A stretch of DNA of 64,000 nt. Origin: Pseudomonas sp. Q11 (lineage in GTDB: Bacteria > Pseudomonadota > Gammaproteobacteria > Pseudomonadales > Pseudomonadaceae). Below are positions 53,144 to 61,605 of this stretch, piece by piece. The notes beneath the pieces are model-generated. The model saw nothing but the letters and a program-made list of their open reading frames with translations, had not been told where the DNA came from and made no database searches. The DNA is taken from positions 1 to 64,000 of the forward strand of contig NZ_JAKNQY010000006.1 in NCBI RefSeq assembly GCF_024494355.1, in the 5' to 3' direction. Made by a program: the position numbers and the translations under genes. Positions within the stretch are counted from its first letter, which is position 1, and every line of letters begins with the position of its first letter.

Positions 53144-54043
53144 GTGAAACTCATCATTGCCGCAATCTATATCCTCTCTATCGGCTATGTGCACCTGCGC
53201 GGGCGCGTTCGGCACAAGCTCGGACGCCAGTTGAGCGACCACTCTTCCTTCCTCGCGCCGATCAACTGCCTGCTTTACCTGTGCTCGAAACTGCCCAACA
53301 AGCCTTTCCTGAACCCGGCGCAGTTTCCCGACCTGAGTCCGCTGCAGACCCATTGGCAGGAGATCCGTGCCGAAGGCCAGAGCTTGCTGCGAGCGGGGGA
53401 GATCAAGCGTTCCAACCAGTACGACGATGTCGGCTTCAATTCGTTCTTCAAGACCGGCTGGAAGCGTTTCTACCTGAAGTGGTACGCCGACAGCCATCCC
53501 TCGGCCATGAAACTATGCCCGCGCACCACTGAACTGGTGCAGAGCATCGGCTCGATCAAGGCGGCGATGTTCGCCGAGCTGCCACCGGGCTCCAAGCTGG
53601 TTCGTCATCGCGATCCGTATGCCGGGTCCTACCGGTATCACCTGGGCCTGGAAACACCCAACGATGCTGGCTGCTACATCAATGTCGACGGTGAGCATTA
53701 CCATTGGCGTGATGGCGAGGCCGTGATATTCGACGAGACGTTCATTCATTACGCCCAGAACACCACGCCACACAATCGCATCATTCTGTTTTGCGACGTG
53801 GAGCGCCCCATGAGATTTCGCTGGGCCGGAGCATTGAACCGCTGGTTCAGCCGCACCGTGATGGCTGCCGCCGGAGCACCCAATGACGCTGGTGACAAAA
53901 CGGGTGGTCTGAACCGGGCATTCTCCAGGCTCTACAGGATTCGCCTGCAAGCCAAGGCGCTGAAGAAGCGCAACCGCAAGCTGTATTACTTACAGAAATG
54001 GGCTTTCTTCGGCGGCCTGTTGGCGGTCTTTATCTGGATTTGA
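53144..54043 (+). CDS. lpxO: Aspartyl/asparaginyl beta-hydroxylase family, LpxO-like lipid A hydroxylase
   Basis: A 299-residue Fe(II)/2-oxoglutarate oxygenase predicted to hydroxylate secondary acyl chains of lipid A at the inner membrane. The HxD...H iron site is visible in VRHRDPYAGSYRYHLG and FIHYAQN; hydrophobic segments at both ends (LIIAAIYILSIGYVHLR; FFGGLLAVFIWI) anchor it. GTG at 53144 gives the family-standard start (KLIIAAIY); an ATG at 53129 is possible. Confidence 0.9.
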   Translation: MKLIIAAIYILSIGYVHLRGRVRHKLGRQLSDHSSFLAPINCLLYLCSKLPNKPFLNPAQFPDLSPLQTHWQEIRAEGQSLLRAGEIKRSNQYDDVGFNSFFKTGWKRFYLKWYADSHPSAMKLCPRTTELVQSIGSIKAAMFAELPPGSKLVRHRDPYAGSYRYHLGLETPNDAGCYINVDGEHYHWRDGEAVIFDETFIHYAQNTTPHNRIILFCDVERPMRFRWAGALNRWFSRTVMAAAGAPNDAGDKTGGLNRAFSRLYRIRLQAKALKKRNRKLYYLQKWAFFGGLLAVFIWI

Positions 54044-54067
54044 TCGGGTGACTCCCCGTTACATGGA

Positions 54068-56050
54068 TCATTCTTCAGGTTTTTGCGCGTCCAGTTGCTC
54101 CCACATTCTGGCTGTGATCCGCTGTCGATGGTTGTATCCCTCCCAAGGATCGGCCCCCAGGCCTTTGGCCCGTTCAAGCGCCGTATAGATATCCCACTGC
54201 TGGGCGTTACGCAGACCGTCGAGCTCGGCCCGGGCAATCGGGACGGATACCGGCAGACCTGGCCGAGCGCGCACTGAGTAGGCGCTGACCGTGCTGGCGC
54301 CCCGGGCGTTGCGCAGGTAGTCGACAAATATTTTCCCGACACGGTTCTTGGGCCCCATGGTGGCCGTGATGCGCTGCGGTATCTGTCGGGTCATGAACTG
54401 GGAGATAGCCTTGGCGAAGGCCTTGACGGTATCCCAGCCTTCACTGCGCGCCAGCGGCACGATGACATGCATGCCTTTGCCACCGCTGGTCTTGAGGAAC
54501 GCCTGCAAACCCAGTTCGTCGAGCACCGAGAGGGTCATGCGAGTTGCCTCGAGCATGGCGCTCCAAGGCAGCGAAGGATCGGGGTCCAGATCGAGAACGA
54601 ACAGGTCCGGCGTCTCGATCCGATCATGTGTGGCGGTCCAGGTGTGCAGTTCTACCGTGCCCATTTGTGCCGCGCTGATCAGCGACCGGACGCTGTCAAT
54701 TTCCATCAGCGCGGCATGGCCAGGATCCAGTCCCGGATCCAGCTGTTTGATGTGGGGAATGTCCAGGCGATCGGCGTGTTTCTGAAAGAATTGCTCCTCG
54801 CCAATTCCCTCTGGGGCCCTCAGCAGGGCGATAGGGCGCTGCTTCAGATGCGGCAGGATCCAGGGCGCGATGTCCTCGTAATACTGCGCCAGTTCGACTT
54901 TCTGAACGCCACTGACACTGTCGATGACGCGCTCGGGGTGGGAAATATCCATGCCGGCGACCTGTACGACGCGGGTTTTGCCGCGAGGCGTGGCTTTGGA
55001 GGGCATGGTTTTTATCGGAACGGGTTGCTCGCGGACAACCTTGTCGGCCGGCGTATCGCTGGGCAGACCCAGGAATGCCGCCTGACGCACCAGACCGTCG
55101 TGGGTCCATTCGGCGAACTCGACCTCACAAACCTGGGTCGGGTCCACCCAATGCACGCCGCGACTTTGCGAGTTACTGACGGGTACGGACAGGGGCGAAT
55201 GGTCCCGTTCCAGCGTGCAGAGTTGCTCGTGGAGCTGTTTGAGCCAGGATTGAGAAAACCCTGTGCCCACGCGGCCGGCATATATCAATCCCTTGGGCCC
55301 GTTGACCGCCAGCAACAATGCACCGAAACCACTGCGCCGGCCTTTGGGGCGGGTGAAGCCGACGATCACGAAGGCCTGGCGCAAACGGCACTTGAGTTTG
55401 ATCCAGTCGGCACTTCGTCGGGACACATAGGGGCTGCCCAGGCGTTTGCCGACCACGCCGTCCAGGGCCAGAGCGTTGGCACTTTCAAAAATGTCGTGCT
55501 GGCTGGCGGAAAACGACTCAGAGAAGCGCAGGCGCTTGCTGGTGTTGTTCTTCAGCGCCTTCTTGAGGGCAGCCCGGCGCTTTTCAACCGGCGTCTGGCG
55601 CAGGTCGACGCCATTGAGAAACGGCGCATCAAACAGCACATACACCAGGTCGACCGTGCGGCCGATTTCGAAGGCCTGTCGCAGGGCCGCAAAGTCAGAG
55701 TGGCCCTGGTCATCGAGCAAGACCAGTCCACCATCAAGCCAGCTGTCGCTCAAATTCAGCTCGGCCAAGGCATCGGCATGCAATTGCAGACGAGCGGTCC
55801 AGTCCTGCTGATTGCGGCTGAGCAAACGCACCTCGCCAGCTTCAATGCGGGCCATCAGGCGATAGCCATCGAACTGGACTTCATAACGCCATTCACCGGT
55901 GGGGGGCTGCTCCACGGGCGTGGCGCGCTGCGGCAACAAGCGCTCGGGAAGCGAGTTGGCGACACAGGGCTTGTTTTGTCGGGTGCGGCTAGTCTTCTGC
56001 TCCGGCTCGGCACCGGACAAACGGGCGTGTTCTCTCTCGGCCTTGGCCAT
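54068..56050 (-). CDS. ligD: LigD-like protein: degenerate ligase domain plus polymerase domain, no nuclease domain
   Basis: About 660 residues encoded beside ku. Order: ligase domain (about 45-230), OB fold (235-345), polymerase/primase domain (360-655). The usual N-terminal phosphoesterase domain is missing. The ligase site has lost key residues: motif I reads EVQFDGYR with Q59 where the AMP-bearing Lys should be, the Glu of motif III (DGE) is G108, and the Glu of motif IV is D197; GKR and DWIKLK remain. The polymerase site looks intact (D487/D489 in DLDPDP, SGGKGMHV at 522-529). It may act as an end-filling polymerase without sealing. Start at 56050 (MAKAEREHA) is 34 bp after ku. Confidence 0.88.
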   Translation of the reverse strand: MAKAEREHARLSGAEPEQKTSRTRQNKPCVANSLPERLLPQRATPVEQPPTGEWRYEVQFDGYRLMARIEAGEVRLLSRNQQDWTARLQLHADALAELNLSDSWLDGGLVLLDDQGHSDFAALRQAFEIGRTVDLVYVLFDAPFLNGVDLRQTPVEKRRAALKKALKNNTSKRLRFSESFSASQHDIFESANALALDGVVGKRLGSPYVSRRSADWIKLKCRLRQAFVIVGFTRPKGRRSGFGALLLAVNGPKGLIYAGRVGTGFSQSWLKQLHEQLCTLERDHSPLSVPVSNSQSRGVHWVDPTQVCEVEFAEWTHDGLVRQAAFLGLPSDTPADKVVREQPVPIKTMPSKATPRGKTRVVQVAGMDISHPERVIDSVSGVQKVELAQYYEDIAPWILPHLKQRPIALLRAPEGIGEEQFFQKHADRLDIPHIKQLDPGLDPGHAALMEIDSVRSLISAAQMGTVELHTWTATHDRIETPDLFVLDLDPDPSLPWSAMLEATRMTLSVLDELGLQAFLKTSGGKGMHVIVPLARSEGWDTVKAFAKAISQFMTRQIPQRITATMGPKNRVGKIFVDYLRNARGASTVSAYSVRARPGLPVSVPIARAELDGLRNAQQWDIYTALERAKGLGADPWEGYNHRQRITARMWEQLDAQKPEE

Positions 56051-56084
56051 GACGGATTCCCTTGTATTGCGGGCGCTCCGGAGG

Positions 56085-56975
56085 TTAGCCCCGGGACGCC
56101 TTGGTGGCTTTTTTCGCAGGAGCGGACTTACTGGTCTTCGCCGATTTTGCAGAGGTTTTTGCGGCAGGTTTGTCTGGCGTCTTGCCCTTGCCGCCCAGGC
56201 TGCGCTTGAGCAGTTCGGTAAGGTCGATGACATCGGCGCTCTTGCGCTGCTCTTCGCCCGGTTCGGTTTCCACCGCCTCGAGCCGGCCTTCCTTGGCTTT
56301 TTTCTCCACCAGTTCCATGATCTTGTCTTCGAAGCTGTCCCGGTACTCTTGCGGCTCCCAATCGGCGCTCATGTCCTGCACCAGACGCTTGGCCATCTCC
56401 AGCTCCCCCTTGGCCAAGGTTGGCTTGATGACTTCATCGCCCAGCTCCAGGATGTCGAGTTCGCGCACTTCGGCGGGCCAGCGCAGCATCACCAGCACCA
56501 GCGCAGACTCCAGTGGCATCAGGGCCGCCAGATGCTGGCGGGTATGCAGCACAACATGGGCCAGGGCCACCTTGTTGGTCTTGATCAGGGTTTCGCGCAG
56601 CAAGGCGTAGACTTTGCCGCCGCGTTTGTCTGGCGCCAGGAAGTAGGGCGTGTCGATGTTTTGCAGCGGGATTTTTTCGCTGTCGACGAAAGAAAAGATA
56701 TCGATGGTCTGGGTGGACTTGGGGTGGGCCGAGCGAATTTCCTCTTCGCTGAGCAGAACGTACTGGCCTTTCTGGTATTGCACACCCTTGACGATATTTT
56801 CCTTGGTCACTTCCTTGCCAGTGACCTTGTTCACTCGCTTATAGCCAACCGGGTCCATGCTGCGCTTGTCCAGCCAGTCGAAATCCACACCCTGGGAGGA
56901 AGTGGCCGACACCAGCGCCACAGGAATGTGGACCAGTCCGAAGCTGATTGCGCCTTTCCAGATTGCCCGTGCCAT
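56085..56975 (-). CDS. ku: Ku protein of non-homologous end joining
   Basis: A 296-residue bacterial Ku homodimer subunit that binds broken DNA ends: MARAIWKGAISFGLVHIPVA at the start, LAPDKRGGKVYALLRETL and LRWPAEVRELDILEL in the ring core, and a Lys/Ala-rich tail (about 255-296) of the kind that aids DNA binding and LigD contact. It is full length and appears functional, which makes the degenerate partner LigD notable. Confidence 0.95.
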   Translation of the reverse strand: MARAIWKGAISFGLVHIPVALVSATSSQGVDFDWLDKRSMDPVGYKRVNKVTGKEVTKENIVKGVQYQKGQYVLLSEEEIRSAHPKSTQTIDIFSFVDSEKIPLQNIDTPYFLAPDKRGGKVYALLRETLIKTNKVALAHVVLHTRQHLAALMPLESALVLVMLRWPAEVRELDILELGDEVIKPTLAKGELEMAKRLVQDMSADWEPQEYRDSFEDKIMELVEKKAKEGRLEAVETEPGEEQRKSADVIDLTELLKRSLGGKGKTPDKPAAKTSAKSAKTSKSAPAKKATKASRG

Positions 56976-57174
56976 GGAGGGGTTTCCTTGCCGGTGAATG
57001 AGTCATTCAGGTGACCTTGCGGCCTTCGAAAAAGTTTCCATGGGGCGCCGGTTGACCCGCCCCCGCCTTACCTTCGAGACGCTTGGTTACATCTTCGGAC
57101 GGACATTTTCCTTAACAACGGCGAACCTGCGGCGTAGCGTGCTTTCGATATGCCTGAATCCAGGAGGTGCTCCG

Positions 57175-57516
57175 ATGAACAGGCTGCTACTGGCTATCAT
57201 GACGCTATTGCTGACCAGCGCTGCCCAAGCGGCAACGCCTGACCGCGGGGCCATGGTTCTGGCCCAGAACCTGCCAGGTAACAACAATCCCTATAACAGT
57301 CCGATCCGCCGGGCCAATCCCAACAGCATGCAGGGGACCCGGCCCAACGTGCCGATGATTCGTAACAACCCGACGGTTCCTGTTCCCCGGCCACCCACGC
57401 TGGAGAATGGCGGCATCGGCAATGGTTATCCTCGCTCCGGCCAGCCTGCGGGTTCACCGCCGCCCACGATCAAGTCCCCAGCGCCTGCGAGGAACACCCA
57501 GAACGGCAATCGCTAG
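57175..57516 (+). CDS. Small secreted Pro/Asn-rich protein
   Basis: A 113-residue protein with a good signal peptide (MNRLLLAIMTLLLTSAAQAA) and a mature part rich in Asn, Pro, Arg and Gly (NLPGNNNPYNSPIRRANPNS), likely unstructured. No family was recognised. AGGAGGTG at 57162-57169 fixes the start. It precedes the PQQ dehydrogenase gene by 46 bp in the same direction. Confidence 0.7.
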   Translation: MNRLLLAIMTLLLTSAAQAATPDRGAMVLAQNLPGNNNPYNSPIRRANPNSMQGTRPNVPMIRNNPTVPVPRPPTLENGGIGNGYPRSGQPAGSPPPTIKSPAPARNTQNGNR

Positions 57517-57562
57517 GCGTTGAGCCTGGTGGTCCCTTTCCACACCACAGAAGGAAGTGTGC

Positions 57563-58711
57563 ATGTTGCGTAAAACACTCCTGGCCGCGTTTTGCGCCAG
57601 CGCTGTACTGACTCTCGCCATGCCGGCCTCTGCCGCGCAAACCCGGCAATTCAAGAGCGAGGAGGGCACGGTGGAGGTGACCACCGTGGTCAAGGGGCTC
57701 GAACACCCCTGGTCCGTGGCTTTCCTGCCTGACCAACAGGGCATGTTGGTGACAGAGCGAACGGGCAACCTGCGCCGGGTCGGCCCTGATGGCCAGCTCT
57801 CGGCGCCGTTGAACGGCGTACCTCAGGTCTGGGCCAGAGGCCAGGGCGGTTTGCTGGACGTCGTGCTGTCGCCGGACTTCAAGCAGGACCGCACGGTCTA
57901 CCTGTCGTACTCCGAGGCCGGCGATGACGGCAAGGCAGGCACCGCCGTGGGCCGCGGGCAATTGTCCGAAGACCTGCAGAGCCTGAAGAATTTCAATGTG
58001 ATTTTCCGCCAGCAGCCCAAGCTTTCCACGGGCAACCACTTTGGCTCGCGCCTGGTGTTCGATCGGGACGGCTATCTGTTCATTACCCTGGGGGAAAACA
58101 ACGAGCGTCCCACGGCCCAGGACCTGGACAAGCTCCAGGGCAAGATCGTGCGCATCTATCCCGACGGCAAGGTGCCGGACGATAATCCGTTTGTCGGTCA
58201 GGCAAACGTACGTCCCGAGATTTGGTCCTACGGCGTTCGCAATCCCCAAGGGGCGGCGCTCAATCCCTGGAACGGGACGCTGTGGGAGAACGAGCACGGC
58301 CCCAGGGGCGGCGATGAGCTGAATATCATCGAACGCAGCAAGAATTATGGCTGGCCACTGGCGACTCACGGCATCAACTACTCCGGGGCGCCAATCCCGG
58401 AAGCCGGCGGCAAGACCGCCGAAGGCACTCTTGGGCCTTTTCACGTCTGGGAAGTGTCGCCGGGGCTGAGTGGCATGGCGTTCTATGACGGTGATCGCTT
58501 CACGGCCTGGCAACGCAACGTGTTCATCGGTGCGCTGGTGTCGCGGAATCTGATCCGCCTGGAGCTGGAAGGTGACAAGGTCGTCCACGAAGAACGCCTG
58601 CTGGGTGAACTCGGCGAGCGTATCCGCGACGTTCGCCAGGGGCCGGATGGTTTCCTGTACGTGCTGACAGATGATGACGATGGAGCGCTGTATAAAGTCG
58701 GGCTAAAGTGA
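57563..58711 (+). CDS. PQQ-dependent soluble aldose sugar dehydrogenase (YliI-like)
   Basis: A 382-residue exported beta-propeller enzyme: signal peptide to about residue 25, then GLEHPWSVAFLPDQQGMLVT, NHFGSRLVFDRDGYLFITLG, NPQGAALNPWNGTLWENEHG, GGDELNIIERSKNYGWPLAT, all characteristic of the YliI/Asd group that oxidises aldoses with PQQ. It acts in the periplasm. AAGGAAG 7 nt before ATG is the ribosome site. Confidence 0.92.
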   Translation: MLRKTLLAAFCASAVLTLAMPASAAQTRQFKSEEGTVEVTTVVKGLEHPWSVAFLPDQQGMLVTERTGNLRRVGPDGQLSAPLNGVPQVWARGQGGLLDVVLSPDFKQDRTVYLSYSEAGDDGKAGTAVGRGQLSEDLQSLKNFNVIFRQQPKLSTGNHFGSRLVFDRDGYLFITLGENNERPTAQDLDKLQGKIVRIYPDGKVPDDNPFVGQANVRPEIWSYGVRNPQGAALNPWNGTLWENEHGPRGGDELNIIERSKNYGWPLATHGINYSGAPIPEAGGKTAEGTLGPFHVWEVSPGLSGMAFYDGDRFTAWQRNVFIGALVSRNLIRLELEGDKVVHEERLLGELGERIRDVRQGPDGFLYVLTDDDDGALYKVGLK

Positions 58712-58725
58712 TTCGCAACTGCCCA

Positions 58726-58755
58726 TTGACTTGCCTGCCAGCGGCAGGCTAATTT
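58726..58755 (+). promoter_or_regulatory. Sigma-70-type promoter of the dehydratase attenuator
   Basis: TTGACT at 58726-58731 and TAATTT at 58750-58755 with an 18-bp spacer. The spacer is almost wholly a perfect inverted repeat, GCCTGCC-AGC-GGCAGGC (58733-58749), which could be an operator or the weak terminator of the upstream gene. The predicted start of transcription (about 58762) falls on the ATG of the leader peptide, so that peptide may be translated from a leaderless mRNA. Confidence 0.55.
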
Positions 58756-58761
58756 CCAGCC

Positions 58762-58827
58762 ATGACCAGCACCGTATTGCGTAGCCAGCCAAGCATTATT
58801 ACCGCCATTCCTTATTTGGCGGGCTAG
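58762..58827 (+). CDS. Leader peptide of the threonine dehydratase attenuator
   Basis: A 21-codon frame from ATG to TAG, containing Ile at 12, 13 and 16, Thr at 2, 4 and 14, Val at 5 and Leu at 6 and 19. The Ile-Ile-Thr run (58795-58803) lies directly over the first of four pairing segments, as in classical attenuators of branched-chain amino acid operons. No ribosome site is visible upstream (leaderless start possible). Confidence 0.65.
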   Translation: MTSTVLRSQPSIITAIPYLAG

Positions 58828-58870
58828 CTGACGGCTGCACCCAACCCGCCTCCGAGGCGGGTTTTTTCTT
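58802..58870 (+). promoter_or_regulatory. Transcription attenuator (1:2, 2:3, 3:4 pairing and terminator)
   Basis: Segment 1 CCGCCA (58802-58807) can pair with segment 2 TGGCGG (58817-58822). Segment 2 (GGCGGG, 58818-58823) can instead pair with segment 3 CCCGCC (58845-58850). Segments 3 and 4 form a perfect 9-bp terminator AACCCGCCT-CCG-AGGCGGGTT (58843-58863) followed by T-rich sequence. A ribosome held at the Ile-Ile-Thr codons would cover segment 1 and allow 2:3, stopping the terminator. The dehydratase gene starts 38 bp later. Confidence 0.75.
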
Positions 58871-58907
58871 TCTGTCTCCGGAGTTTTGTCCAAACCAGGA
58901 GACCGCC

Positions 58908-59915
58908 ATGACCCCCACACTCCCCGAGCAAGCCCTGCTAGAGCGCTATGTTAAGAAGATCCTGGCCGCGCCAGTGTACGACTTGGCTGTGCGCACACCG
59001 CTGCAGGCGGCCCCTGCGTTGTCTGAAGCCTTGGGCAACCGGATCCTGCTCAAGCGTGAAGACCTGCAGCCGACTTTTTCCTTCAAGATCCGTGGTGCCT
59101 ACAACAAACTGGTACAACTGACCCCGGAGCAACGGGCTCGTGGCGTCATCACCGCTTCGGCGGGCAATCACGCCCAAGGCGTGGCGCTGGCAGCGCGGGA
59201 GCTGGGTATCTCGGCCACCATCGTCATGCCGCTGACGACACCGCAACTCAAGGTGCTGGGCGTACGTAACCGGGGTGCCGAAGCCTTACTGCATGGGGAG
59301 AGTTTTCCCTTTGCTCTGGAATACGCGTGGGCACTGGCCCGACAGACCGGCCGAGAGTTCGTATCGCCCTACGATGATCCGGATGTGATCGCCGGACAGG
59401 GTACCGTCGCCATGGAAATCCTGCGCCAGCACACAGGCAGCCTGGACGCCATTTTTGTCCCGGTCGGGGGTGGAGGGCTGATTGCAGGGATTGCGGCCTA
59501 CGTGAAGTACCTGCGCCCTGAGGTTCGTATCATTGGGGTGGAGTCGCAACATTCCGCCTGTCTCCAGGCGGCGCTGGCAGCGGGTGAACGGATAAGCTTG
59601 CCAAGTGTGGGAACCTTTGCCGACGGCGTTGCTGTTGCGCAAATAGGTGCCTACGGCTTCGACATCTGCCGTTTCTGCGTCGATGAAGTGATAACCGTCA
59701 CCGACGACCAATTGTGCGCAGCCATCAGAGACATCTATGACGACACCCGGTCGATAACCGAGCCATCGGGCGCCTTGGCGGTCGCCGGCATCAAGCAATA
59801 CGTCGCCGATACCGGGGCACGGGGCCAAACACTGGTGGCAATCGATTCAGGCGCGAATATCAACTTCGATAGCCTGCGCCATGTGGCGGAGCGGGCTGCT
59901 GCCGAAGCCATTTGA
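58908..59915 (+). CDS. Threonine dehydratase (catalytic domain only)
   Basis: A 335-residue PLP enzyme that converts threonine to 2-oxobutanoate for isoleucine synthesis or breakdown. PLP Lys in FSFKIRGAYNKL, SAGNHAQGVALAA, PVGGGGLIAGIAAY and the tail GANINFDSLRHVAERA follow the biosynthetic IlvA pattern, but the protein stops there and lacks the C-terminal ACT-like region that gives isoleucine feedback. It resembles the second, short IlvA of pseudomonads. It is preceded by an Ile/Thr attenuator, which suggests control at transcription. AGGAGA is the ribosome site. Confidence 0.92.
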   Translation: MTPTLPEQALLERYVKKILAAPVYDLAVRTPLQAAPALSEALGNRILLKREDLQPTFSFKIRGAYNKLVQLTPEQRARGVITASAGNHAQGVALAARELGISATIVMPLTTPQLKVLGVRNRGAEALLHGESFPFALEYAWALARQTGREFVSPYDDPDVIAGQGTVAMEILRQHTGSLDAIFVPVGGGGLIAGIAAYVKYLRPEVRIIGVESQHSACLQAALAAGERISLPSVGTFADGVAVAQIGAYGFDICRFCVDEVITVTDDQLCAAIRDIYDDTRSITEPSGALAVAGIKQYVADTGARGQTLVAIDSGANINFDSLRHVAERAAAEAI

Positions 59916-60092
59916 AGTTTTTTACGTTACGTCACACTTTTTTCGAAGCAGGCGACGGGTGCCCGTTCGCCTCCGCACAATAAGGTCTAATCTGGCTTGC
60001 GACAGGAGCACAGGCGGTTGCAGTTTGCATGAGGAAAATGCCGCTTCCTTGCAATTTGCACGCACGCTCCAACTGTCCTTAACGCTAAGTGG

Positions 60093-60106
60093 TTGATTTG
60101 GATCAA
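60093..60106 (+). promoter_or_regulatory. Anr/Dnr (FNR-type) box in a class II promoter arrangement
   Basis: TTGAT-TTGG-ATCAA is a perfect FNR/Anr consensus dyad. A -10 like element TATTTT lies at 60131-60136, placing the expected start near 60141 and the box centre near -41.5, the standard position for Anr-activated promoters. The 381-bp gap around it (59916-60296) otherwise shows no gene; the transcript would carry an about 155-nt leader before the DUF1652 gene or make a small RNA. Confidence 0.7.
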
Positions 60107-60296
60107 TCGGGATTTTCTTTAAAGCAGGCATATTTTTTGCGGGATGATTCAGGAGTTCCCTCTAGGGCTCGATGAGTAGAAACACCAAAAAGCGAACGAA
60201 CGGCACGGCATTCGTAGTCCCAGTCCGCATGGAAGAACGGACGAGAATATCACCGTCGTGAACATAAGTTGGCCGCCTCAACAGGAGAGAGTCGCC

Positions 60297-60575
60297 ATGT
60301 TTTTATCTGCCCTCGAAATGCGAAACATCATTGAAAGCAGCTTGCTGCCCAAGCGCTCGCAATGCACCTTGTCACCCGATCTGTCGATGACAATCAAGAT
60401 TTATGACGATCATGAAACCGATCGCGTGGCTTTGGTCAAAACCGACATCGATGCCAATAAACTGAATGGTTGCCGCGCAATCAACGACCTGATTGCCGAG
60501 TTGCGAACCGAACTTGACCACAATCCCCACGCCGGCAATCACTTCCATCAGCAACACAGAATGACCGGGCGCTGA
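60297..60575 (+). CDS. DUF1652 domain protein
   Basis: A 92-residue soluble protein of the Pseudomonas-specific DUF1652 family (FLSALEMRNIIESSLLPKRS; VALVKTDIDANKLNGCRAIN DLIAEL). Function unknown. AGGAGAG 9 nt upstream fixes the ATG at 60297 rather than 60258. The upstream Anr box suggests induction at low oxygen. The last 17 residues are His/Arg-rich and variable. Confidence 0.85.
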   Translation: MFLSALEMRNIIESSLLPKRSQCTLSPDLSMTIKIYDDHETDRVALVKTDIDANKLNGCRAINDLIAELRTELDHNPHAGNHFHQQHRMTGR

Positions 60576-60654
60576 TCACGACCTTGTCTTTATAAGACTC
60601 ACGTCTGGGGACGGTCACTGGCCGCCCCCAGCGTTTAGCTTCTACCCGTCCAGC

Positions 60655-61593
60655 TCAGTCCAATTGCTGCCGATAAGGCAGATCCGGCCCGGTCCTGCCG
60701 CAGGTCAGCGCAGCAGCGCGCATGGCAAAGGCGAGCATGGCGCTAACCTGCTCCCGAGTCAGGGTCTGCAGGCCTTCCACTGAATCCAATTGTTGCTCGG
60801 TCAGCCAGGCAATCAATGCCGCCTGGAAGGTGTCGCCTGCGCCCACGGTGTCGGCGATTTGCACCGGGCAAGCGGGCATTGACCAAGAACCGTGCTGACG
60901 GCTGAATACCGTCGCGCCTTGGCTGCCACGGGTCAGGAACACCAGTTGGCAACGGTGCTCCATCCAGCGTTCGATGATGGTCTGTGGCGGTTGGTCGGGG
61001 TAAAGCAGGCTCAGGTCTTCATCGCTGACCTTGATCAAATCGGCATATTCGACCAGCGTTGCGATTCGCGAGCGCCACAGTTCGATGTCGGGCTGCGGGT
61101 TGAGTCGCACGTTGGGATCCAGGCTGATCAGGCGTTTGCCGCTCTCGCGCCGCACCAAGGCCAGCAGCGTGTCGGCAATGGGTTGCACCACCAGGGAGAA
61201 GGAGCCGACGTGCAGGCCGCGTACCTGCGGGCCGAGCACCGGTAGATGCTCCAGGCCTAGTTGCCGATCCGCGCAGCCTTCACCGCGAAAACTGTAGTGG
61301 GGCGAGCCGTTGGCACCGACTGCCACCATCGCCAGGGTCGTAGGGGTGTCGAAGTCCAACACGTATTGGCTGCTGACGCCTTCGTCGAGCAGAACCTGGT
61401 GCAAGCGCCGCCCGAGGTAATCGGTGGACAACCCGGCAAACAGCGCCGACTCCACTCCCAGGCGCCGCAGTCCTACCGCCACGTTGAACGGCGAGCCGCC
61501 AGCAATGGCTTTGAAGTTGACCTGTGAGGCCGTGCCGCCCATCTCGTTTTCGCTGAAAAAATCAAACAGCGCTTCACCACATACCAAATACAT
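60655..61593 (-). CDS. mtlZ: Fructokinase (PfkB family) of the mannitol operon
   Basis: A 312-residue ribokinase-type sugar kinase: GGSPFNVAVGLRRLG near 32-46 and the C-terminal PfkB motif DTVGAGDTFQAALIAWL with catalytic Asp. It phosphorylates fructose produced by the mannitol dehydrogenase. It follows the xylulokinase gene by 12 bp, in the order mtlD-mtlY-mtlZ known from P. fluorescens. Confidence 0.92.
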   Translation of the reverse strand: MYLVCGEALFDFFSENEMGGTASQVNFKAIAGGSPFNVAVGLRRLGVESALFAGLSTDYLGRRLHQVLLDEGVSSQYVLDFDTPTTLAMVAVGANGSPHYSFRGEGCADRQLGLEHLPVLGPQVRGLHVGSFSLVVQPIADTLLALVRRESGKRLISLDPNVRLNPQPDIELWRSRIATLVEYADLIKVSDEDLSLLYPDQPPQTIIERWMEHRCQLVFLTRGSQGATVFSRQHGSWSMPACPVQIADTVGAGDTFQAALIAWLTEQQLDSVEGLQTLTREQVSAMLAFAMRAAALTCGRTGPDLPYRQQLD

Positions 61594-61605
61594 AATTCTT
61601 TTATC

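Noticed and set aside
54467..56209. 580-codon open frame on plus
   Set aside because: Antisense of ligD; no recognisable domains.
60141..60300. Possible Rsm-type or PhrS-type small RNA in the DUF1652 leader
   Set aside because: GGA motifs and an Anr promoter are present, but no terminator lies before the gene and the sequence was not recognised as a known sRNA, so only the promoter is reported.
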